A stretch of 32,460 nt of DNA from Alphaproteobacteria bacterium (GTDB lineage Bacteria; Pseudomonadota; Alphaproteobacteria; Micavibrionales; Micavibrionaceae). The notes beneath the pieces were generated by a model that made no database searches, was not told where the DNA came from, and saw only the letters and a program-made list of their open reading frames with translations. Positions 26,223-32,460 of the stretch are shown piece after piece (position 1 is the stretch's first letter; the number at the start of each line of letters is the position of its first letter). Position numbers and translations under genes: made by a program. Location of the stretch: positions 1 through 32,460 of the forward strand of contig JAJOJU010000040.1 in NCBI GenBank assembly GCA_021208265.1, in the 5' to 3' direction.

Positions 26223-26923
26223 AGCGTTTTTATAAAATGGTTTCGTTCAAGGAAGAGCCGGGCGGCTATGCCATATGCCTTGACGGGCGGCCGGTGAAAA
26301 CCCCGGCGCGGCATACTTTAATAGCACCGCATCAGGCAATGGCCGAAGCGCTGCAAGCCGAATGGGCGGCGCAAGGGGATGAGGTAAAGCCGGAATCAAT
26401 GCCGCTCACCCAGCTTCTCAACACGCATATCGATAAGGTGCGGGAAGGCCGCGGCGAGATGGAGGCGCTGGTGCTGAAATATCTGGACACCGATCTTCTA
26501 TGCTATCGCTGTGAAGAGCCGCCGGAAGTGGCTACCGTGCAAAACGAGCATTGGAACAAATGGCTGGACTGGTTTGAAAAAATCTTCGAGGAAAGACTGG
26601 AAACGACATCGGCCCTCGCGGCTATAAAACACCCGGCATCCGCCCATGAAAAAGTGGCGGCACATGTGAAGAGCCTTGATGATGCGCAGTTCACCGTGCT
26701 GCAAATGGCGGTGCCGTTGTCAGGTTCCCTCATTCTGGGGTTGGCATTTGCGAACGGAGCAGCTTCACCGGATCAGATGATGGATGCCATGTTCGCCGAA
26801 GAAAATTACAAGGGTATTTACTACAAGGAAGATCAATACGGCCCCGACCCGCTCACCGAGAAAAAGCGCATTGCCGCCAAGCGTGATCTGGAAGGTGCTG
26901 CTCGTTTTCTTGCACTGCAATAA
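26219..26923 (+). CDS. ATP12-family F1-ATPase assembly chaperone
   Basis: ATP12 proteins bind the F1 alpha subunit during ATP synthase assembly. They occur in mitochondria and alphaproteobacteria. The 234-residue product has YAICLDGRPVKTPARHTLIAP, EWAAQGDEVKPESMPLTQLLNTHIDKV, YLDTDLLCYR, HWNKWLDWFEKIFEERLETTSAL and QMAVPLSGSLILGLAFANG. Its ATG overlaps the stop of the preceding gene (ATGA). A hairpin follows the stop. The family is a good indicator of an alphaproteobacterial host. Confidence 0.94.
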   Translation: MKRFYKMVSFKEEPGGYAICLDGRPVKTPARHTLIAPHQAMAEALQAEWAAQGDEVKPESMPLTQLLNTHIDKVREGRGEMEALVLKYLDTDLLCYRCEEPPEVATVQNEHWNKWLDWFEKIFEERLETTSALAAIKHPASAHEKVAAHVKSLDDAQFTVLQMAVPLSGSLILGLAFANGAASPDQMMDAMFAEENYKGIYYKEDQYGPDPLTEKKRIAAKRDLEGAARFLALQ

Positions 26924-26928
26924 AATTT

Positions 26929-26949
26929 ATCTGGATTTTTCATCCGGAT
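26929..26949 (+). terminator. Hairpin after atp12
   Basis: ATCTGGAT at 26929-26936 pairs with ATCCGGAT at 26942-26949 (one G-U pair) around a 5-base loop. The T tract after it is short and interrupted (TTCTG), so termination would be weak. Confidence 0.4.
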
Positions 26950-26975
26950 TTCTGTATCCCTAAAAAAGTAAGGAA

Positions 26976-27119
26976 ATGAACAAAGGCAAAGCCATGACAA
27001 TTTCAAATCACATTGTCGCTTCTTGGTACGGCGCAGAACGCCGCTCCAATGCCTTTGGCGCACTGGCGTTTATTAAAGGAAACGACGTGCCAATCATTTC
27101 CGGGTTCCTCCTTCGTTAA
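26976..27119 (+). CDS. Possible small ORF (47 residues)
   Basis: An open frame from ATG 26976 to TAA 27117-27119 encodes MNKGKAMTISNHIVASWY and continues AERRSNAFGALAFIKGNDVPIISGFLLR. TAAGGA precedes the ATG but too closely (1-2 bases) for good initiation; a second in-frame ATG at 26994 has no clear RBS. It lies alone between the atp12 hairpin and a strong terminator, with no other gene in the 315-base gap. No family is recognised. It may be a small protein, a peptide within a regulatory leader, or chance. Confidence 0.3.
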   Translation: MNKGKAMTISNHIVASWYGAERRSNAFGALAFIKGNDVPIISGFLLR

Positions 27120-27144
27120 AGCATCTTAGTCCAAACGAATGTGT

Positions 27145-27180
27145 AAACCCGGTTCACTAAAATGGCCGGGTTTTGTTTTT
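27145..27180 (+). terminator. Rho-independent terminator before the ABC exporter gene
   Basis: AAACCCGG at 27145-27152 pairs with CCGGGTTT at 27166-27173 around a 13-base loop. TTTTGTTTTT runs to 27180. It closes the atp12 operon or the small ORF transcript and separates it from the exporter gene. Confidence 0.75.
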
Positions 27181-27238
27181 GTTCCTATTTTTTGCGTTCA
27201 AATAAATCCCGGTCTCTTAAAACAGGAAAGTAAGAGCC

Positions 27239-29010
27239 ATGTTAAAGAAAGTATCATATCGCGATATCGCCCGGTTCACCTGGCATTATTGGGGGCGTCA
27301 GAAGGGTAAGCTGGCGCTGGTGGCGGTCATGACGGCTATGGGGTCGGCGATTGACGTCATGTTCCCCGTGATCATGGCAAGCTGGTGGATGCCATTACCA
27401 AAGCGGCGGACGATACGAGCCTGTTATGGGCGAGTGTGATGCCGCTATTCTTCCTGTTTCTGGCGCAAGGATTTGTCTATCACAGCATCCGTAACGGCAC
27501 GCTGCTCGTCTGGAACATATTTGCGATCCGCACCTTGCATGCGATTGAGGAAGAAACATTTTGTAAGGTGCAGCGTTTTTCATCCGACTGGCACGCCAAT
27601 GCTTTTGCTGGTGCAACGGTGCGCAAGATCACGCGCGGGAAATGGTCGTTTGATTTGTACGAAGATATTCTCTTCATCAACCTTTATCCGGCGCTGCTGG
27701 TACTGGTTTTCGTGATTATTACGATGGCGGTGCAATGGCCGCTTATGGGGTTGGTGACGGCTTTAAGCGCGCTTTTATATATGGGCATCAACATCTATAC
27801 GGTGATGACGATCAATGCGCCCTTGTTCAAAGCCTCCGCCGCGCGCGATACCCGCGTGGGGGCGAGCATGGCTGATTCCATCACGGCGAACGCTGTTGTC
27901 AAATCCTTCGGGGCAGAAAGCCGCGAAGACCGCATCTTCGGGCGTGTGATGCGCAGTTGGAGACTCCGCGCCTTCCGCAGCTGGCAGACGGCGGTGCTGA
28001 CTGATCTGCTGCGGCGTTATCTCTCAGAACTTATGGGCGGGGCCATCATCGGCACGGCGATTTACCTGTGGGCGCACGGGCAGGCCAGCGCCGGCGATGT
28101 TGTGTTTGCTTTTACCAGCTACATGCTGCTTTCGATGTATTTGCGGGCGCTGGGCGACCAGGTTTCCAACCTGCAAAAAGCGATGAGCGATATGGAAGAT
28201 GTGGTGAGCTTCTGGCTGCGCGAAGATGAAATGCGTGACCGCCCCGGCGCGAAGGCACTTGTCGTCACGGAAGGCTGCATCACCTTCGATGATGTGCGCT
28301 TTATATATAAGAGCAAGATCGATCCGTTGTTCGATGGCTTGAATGTCGACATCGCGCCGGGCGAACGCGTGGCACTGGTGGGGCATTCGGGTTCCGGGAA
28401 AACAAGTTTCGTGAAGCTGTTGCAAAGGCTCTACGATGTGCAGGGTGGCGAAATCCGCATCGATGGGCAGAACATCGCGGGTGTGACGCAAGAGAGTTTG
28501 CGCGCCAATATCGCGCTCGTGCAGCAGGAACCCATCCTGTTTCACCGCTCGATTGCGGCGAATATCTCGTATGGCCGGCCCGGCGCTTCTATGGAGGAAA
28601 TTATGGAAGCCGCCAAACAGGCCTACGCGCATGATTTCATCGCCAGCCTGCCGGAAGGGTATTACACGCTGGTGGGGGAACGCGGTGTGAAGCTTTCGGG
28701 TGGGGAGAGGCAAAGGGTGGCCATTGCCCGTGCCGTTCTGGCCGATGCGCCGATACTGGTTCTGGATGAGGCAACATCCAGCCTTGATTCGGTGTCGGAG
28801 CATTACATCCAGAAGGCGCTGGAAAATCTCGTGAAGGGTAAAACCACAATCACGGTGGCGCACCGTTTGGCGACCATTCAGGATGCTGACCGCATTCTGG
28901 TGTTTGATAAAGGCCGTATCGTGGCTGAAGGGCCGCATGCGGAGCTTATCAAAACATCCCCCATCTACCGCGAGCTTTACGAGATGCAGATTTTGGATAA
29001 GGTTTCGTGA
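27239..29010 (+). CDS. ABC exporter, fused membrane and ATPase domains (one missing base)
   Basis: The product is an MsbA/ATM-type half-transporter with six membrane helices followed by a nucleotide-binding domain. The ATG at 27239 has an AGGAAAG RBS and gives MLKKVSYRDIARFTWHYWGRQKGKLALVAVMTAMGSAIDVMFPVIM. At about 27377 one G appears to be missing; restoring it gives MGKLVDAITKAADD and an uninterrupted 590-residue protein. The ATPase domain has Walker A GHSGSGKTS, the Q-loop region IALVQQEPILFH, signature LSGGERQRVAIARA, Walker B ILVLDEATSSLD and the switch histidine VAHRL. The substrate is not predictable. It is preceded by a terminator and followed by another. Confidence 0.92.
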
Positions 29011-29030
29011 CCGGAAGATACATAACACAG

Positions 29031-29066
29031 GAGAAAAAGGACCTTGTTATAAAGGCCCTTTTTCTC
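29031..29066 (+). terminator. Hairpin terminator after the ABC exporter gene
   Basis: GAGAAAAAGG at 29031-29040 pairs with CCTTTTTCTC at 29057-29066. The inner CC/GG pairs at 29042-29043 and 29054-29055 extend the stem past one mismatch. The T-rich sequence lies within the 3' arm and continues TGCTTTATT. Confidence 0.65.
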
Positions 29067-29105
29067 TGCTTTATTAGAAAAATGTAAAAAATGAAAGGTA
29101 GGGAA

Positions 29106-29134
29106 TTGACAGTTTGAGGGGGCGATACCATCTT
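29106..29134 (+). promoter_or_regulatory. Possible promoter for the RND efflux operon
   Basis: A perfect TTGACA lies at 29106-29111, downstream of the ABC gene terminator. At 17-base spacing the -10 would be CATCTT (29129-29134), which is poor, so the call is tentative. The position is right for an acrA-acrB transcript. Confidence 0.3.
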
Positions 29135-29164
29135 ACTCGCAAGCGTCAAGCGCAGGATCGAATC

Positions 29165-30331
29165 ATGAAAAAAGCAGTTTATCTCGTGGGTGCCCTCTTA
29201 TTGAGTGGGGCATTCTTGGCAGTTTCAAGTTCTTTTGACTATGGAGGCAGTGTAAACGCAGCGGAAGAACATGCCGCCGGCGCGCTGCAGGCCATGCCTG
29301 TTGACATGATGACCGTGAAACCTGAAGCCGTTCAAGTGTGGAGCCAGTTTTCCGGTCATGTGGTGGCAGTGGATCAGGCGGAAATCCGCCCGCAGGTGAG
29401 CGGCCGTATTACCGAGATCAAGTTTGAGGACGGGCAGTATGTGAACAAGGACGATATCTTGCTTATTATCGATCCGCGTCCATACGAAGCAACATTGACC
29501 CAAGCGCGGGCGGCACTCCAGAAGGCGGAGACTGATCTGATTTTTGCCAAGAAGGAATATGCCCGCTCACAGAAACTGATCAAGACATCCGCTGTTTCGG
29601 AAAGTTTGGTAGATGAACGGGCTTCGGCCCAAAAAGCATCGGAAGCTGCCGTTCTGGAAGCCAAAGCTATGGTAGAAAAGGCGGAGATTGACGTTGATTA
29701 TGCCCATGTGAAGGCGCCCATTTCCGGCAAGATCAGCCGTGCTGAAGTCACGGAAGGTAACCTTGTGCAGGCGGGGCCCGGCGCGCCGCTTCTTACTTCA
29801 ATCGTGGCGGATGACAAGGTTTATGTTGATTTTGAGGTGGATGACCAGACCTATCTGGAATGCGCGCGCGGTAAGCATACGGGAGATGTCAAAACTGTGC
29901 CTGTGCGGGTAAAGCTGGCGGGGGTGGATGAGCCCTATGAAGGTTTTATCCATAGCTTTGATAACCGTATTGATGCAGCGTCCGGCACGATCCGGGCGCG
30001 GGCAATTTTTGAGAATGCCGACAAAATGTTGCTGCCCGGTATGTCGGTCAGTGTGATGGTGGGCAAGCCCGGCGGTGCGGATCAGATCGTTGTAACTGAG
30101 CGCGCCATCGGCACGGATCAGGACCGTAAATTCGTTTACGTGGTTGATGAAAACGGCATGACCAGCTATCGCGAGGTAAAAATCGGCGAAAGCGTAGTGG
30201 GTAAGCGTATCATCCTTTCTGGCCTGAAAGCGGGTGAGCAGGTGATTACAGAAGGTATTATGCGCCTTCGTCCCGGCATGCCTGTTACGGCAAAGACAGC
30301 GGAATTGACTGAGAACAACCAGCAGAAATAA
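29165..30331 (+). CDS. RND efflux periplasmic adaptor (membrane fusion protein, AcrA/MexA-like)
   Basis: The 388-residue product starts at ATG 29165 (MKKAVYLVGALLLSGAFLAVSSS), with an N-terminal signal or anchor and a CAGGA RBS; a longer frame upstream lacks sense. It has the barrel-sandwich part (SGHVVAVDQAEIRPQVSGRITEIKFEDGQYVNKDDILLIIDPRPYEATLTQARAAL), the alpha-helical hairpin (KAETDLIFAKKEYARSQKLIKTSAVSESLVDERASAQKASEAAVLEAKAMVEKAEIDVDYAHVKAPISGKISRAEVTEGNLV) and a C-terminal beta domain. Adaptors bridge the inner-membrane pump to an outer-membrane TolC-like channel, which is not in the window. The pump gene follows 6 bases later. There is no lipobox cysteine near the start. Confidence 0.94.
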   Translation: MKKAVYLVGALLLSGAFLAVSSSFDYGGSVNAAEEHAAGALQAMPVDMMTVKPEAVQVWSQFSGHVVAVDQAEIRPQVSGRITEIKFEDGQYVNKDDILLIIDPRPYEATLTQARAALQKAETDLIFAKKEYARSQKLIKTSAVSESLVDERASAQKASEAAVLEAKAMVEKAEIDVDYAHVKAPISGKISRAEVTEGNLVQAGPGAPLLTSIVADDKVYVDFEVDDQTYLECARGKHTGDVKTVPVRVKLAGVDEPYEGFIHSFDNRIDAASGTIRARAIFENADKMLLPGMSVSVMVGKPGGADQIVVTERAIGTDQDRKFVYVVDENGMTSYREVKIGESVVGKRIILSGLKAGEQVITEGIMRLRPGMPVTAKTAELTENNQQK

Positions 30332-30337
30332 CCCTTC

Positions 30338-32460
30338 ATGAATCTCTCCACCCATTTTATCGATAAGCCCATCTTTGCGGGCGTTATTGCGTTTATGACA
30401 TTCCTGCTGGGGGGCGATTGCGCTCTTCCAGCTGCCGATCTCGGAATACCCGGAAGTGGTGCCGCCTTCGGTGCAGGTGATGGCGCAATTCCCCGGCGCG
30501 AACCCGGCCACGATTGCCCAAACGGTAGCAACGCCTTTGGAGGAGCAGATCAACGGCGTGGAAGGCCTGCTTTATATGAATTCACTGGCGACGACGGACG
30601 GGCTGTTATCCCTTACCGCCACTTTTGCGATTGGAACGGATGTTGACCTTGCGCAGCAGCTTGTGCAAAACCGCGTTTCGCAAGCCTTGCCGCGCCTGCC
30701 GGAAGTAACGCGCCAGCTGGGTGTAACGGTTGTTAAATCATCGCCTGATCTTACCATGGTGGTGCATTTGATTTCCCCGAACGAGCGTTACGACATGCTC
30801 TATTTGCGCAATTACGGCGTGCTGAACGTGAAGGATAGACTCGCCAAAATCCCCGGTGTGGGGCAGGTGGAGATCTTTGGCGGCGGTGATTATGCGATGC
30901 GCATCTGGCTCAACCCTGACCGGATTGCCGAGCGGGGGTTAACGGCGGGCGAGGTGGTAAACGCCATTCGCAGCCAGAATATTGAAGTGGCTGCCGGGGT
31001 TATCGGCGGGCCGCCTTATAAGGAACACACGGAATTGCAATTGCCGGTGAATGCACGCGGACGCCTTTCCACGCCGGCAGAGTTTGAAGATATCATCATC
31101 CGCCGCGATGCGAACGGCGTGGTGACGCGCCTGAAAGATGTGGCGCGGGCCGAGCTTTCCGCGCAGAGTTTTGCGCTGCGCTCGCTGCTGGATAACGAGC
31201 CCGCCGTGGGGATGGGGATTTTCGCCATGCCCGGCGCAAACGCGCTCGAACTTTCCGCCAATGTGCGTAAAGCCATGGAGGAGATTAAGAAAGATTTCCC
31301 CGAAGATCTTGATTACGGCATCGTTTACGACCCCACCGTGTTCGTGCGCCATTCGATTGACGCGGTGATCCACACGCTTATTGAGGCTGTGGCGCTGGTG
31401 GTTCTGGTGGTGATTATCTTCCTGCAAACATGGCGGGCTTCCATTATTCCGCTGCTGGCCGTGCCGGTTTCGATCGTGGGCACATTCGCCATTATGCTGG
31501 TTCTGGGCTTTTCCATTAACGTGCTCACGCTGTTCGGCCTGATTCTGGCCGTGGGTATCGTGGTGGATGATGCCATCGTGGTGGTGGAAAACGTGGAGCG
31601 GAATATCGAAGAAGGCCGCTCCCCGCGTGAAGCCACCATTCAGGCCATGAAGGAAGTGACAGGGCCGATTATCGCGACAACGCTGGTGGTCGCGGGCGTG
31701 TTCATCCCCATCGCTTTTATCAGCGGTTTGACGGGCATGTTCTATAAGCAGTTCGCGCTTACCATCGTGATCGCCACAACCATTTCGATGGTGAACTCCC
31801 TCACGCTCAGCCCTGCACTGGCAAGGCTTTTGCTGCAAGGGCATGACCATAAACCCGATATGCTAACGCGCGGGATCGATTTCCTGTTCGGCTGGTTCTT
31901 CCGGGGCTTTAACAGGTTTTTCGGCAAGGGGCAAAACGCCTATGCTCATTCGGTGAGGGTGTTTGGCGGGCGTAAGCTCATCATGATGGGGCTTTTCATG
32001 GGTTTTGTGGGTGCCACCTATTTCAGCTTCAACCTCGTGCCGCCCGGCTTTATTCCGGCGCAGGATAAACAATATCTGATCGGTTTTGCCCAGCTTCCGC
32101 CCGGCGCCACGCTGGAGCGCACGGAAGAGGTTATCCGCCGCATGGGCGAGATGACCCTGGAAGAAGAAGGCGTGGCGAACGCCGTGCAGTTCCCGGGCCT
32201 TTCGGTGAATGGTTTTGTAAGCTCCTCCAGCGCCGGGATTGTGTTTGTAACGCTGGATGATTTTGAAAAACGTAACAGCCACGATTTAAGCGCGGGCGCG
32301 ATTGCAGGCCGCCTGAATGCCAAGTTCAGCACGATTGATGAAGCCTTTATCGCCATGTTCCCGCCGCCGCCCGTGATGGGGCTCGGTACGCTGGGCGGCT
32401 TCAAGTTGCAGGTGCAAGATAGAAGTGATCAAGGGTATCAGGCGCTTGATAACGTGATGA
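30338..32460 (+). CDS. RND efflux pump (AcrB/MexB-like), partial, one extra base
   Basis: This is a proton-driven inner-membrane multidrug-type pump, cut off by the window end after about 707 codons of the usual 1,000-1,050. The start MNLSTHFIDKPIFAGVIAFMTFLLG is typical. The six-G run at 30409-30414 should be five; the repaired text reads FQLPISEYPEVVPPSVQVMAQFPGANPATIAQTVATPLEEQINGVEGLLYMNS, the hallmark of the family. The proton-relay aspartates are in GIVVDDAIVVVENVERNIEEG. Loop LPPGATLERTEEVI and PAQDKQYLIGFAQLPPGAT belong to the second periplasmic half. The substrate range cannot be inferred. It is co-transcribed with the adaptor. Confidence 0.93.

Noticed and set aside
28024-29028. 334-codon open frame on - opposite the ABC exporter gene
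   Set aside because: Antisense to the conserved nucleotide-binding domain; histidine/arginine-rich text typical of shadow frames.
30939-31850. 303-codon open frame on - opposite the RND pump gene
   Set aside because: Antisense shadow; very histidine-rich low-complexity translation without any motif.

Overview
The window reads as chromosomal DNA of an alphaproteobacterium. The evidence is the ribosomal-protein order (rplE end, rpsN-rpsH-rplF-rplR-rpsE-rpmD-rplO ... secY-adk-rpsM-rpsK-rpoA-rplQ), a short-LID adenylate kinase, an Atp12-type F1-ATPase chaperone, and a lysine/alanine-rich tail on L17. No narrower taxon can be assigned safely from the sequence alone. No rRNA, tRNA, IS element, phage gene or CRISPR array was seen. 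Nearly all of the DNA is housekeeping.

Layout. (1) 1-8984: spc/alpha ribosomal superoperon on +. It is interrupted between rplO and secY by a terminator, a promoter and an unrelated secreted HExxH-protein gene. (2) 8983-10567: panB-panC (pantothenate) on -. (3) 10671-13453: a DegP/HtrA-type periplasmic protease on +, then two unrecognised genes that converge with 2 bp between them. (4) 13561-15827: nadA-nadC-yggU-like on -, divergent from rarA on +, which converges on an EamA-type transporter gene on -. (5) 18061-23480: prkA-yeaH-spoVR on -, the conserved stress kinase / VWA-like / SpoVR triad. (6) 23481-23834: an AT-rich non-coding region with direct repeats. (7) 23835-26923: a tightly coupled crcB-rluC-like-AsmA-like-atp12 operon on +. 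(8) 26924-27238: hairpin, possible 47-codon ORF, terminator. (9) 27239-32460: a fused ABC exporter, then an RND efflux pair (acrA-like, acrB-like), the last running off the window.

The most striking property is technical or biological and needs resolving. Eleven genes carry 13 single-base frame breaks: 11 extra bases and 2 missing bases, almost all in A or G/C homopolymer runs. Several lie in essential genes (S14, S5, L30, SecY, S13, L17). Removing or adding one base at each site restores a complete, well-conserved protein. I therefore annotate these as single genes with a probable sequencing or assembly indel, not as pseudogenes. Transcriptional slippage is the less likely alternative.

No clear undescribed multi-gene system was found. 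The best leads are the secreted HExxH protein inside the spc operon, the two unknown convergent genes, the possible small ORF at 26976-27119, the palindrome over the rpsM promoter, and the repeat-bearing region upstream of prkA.
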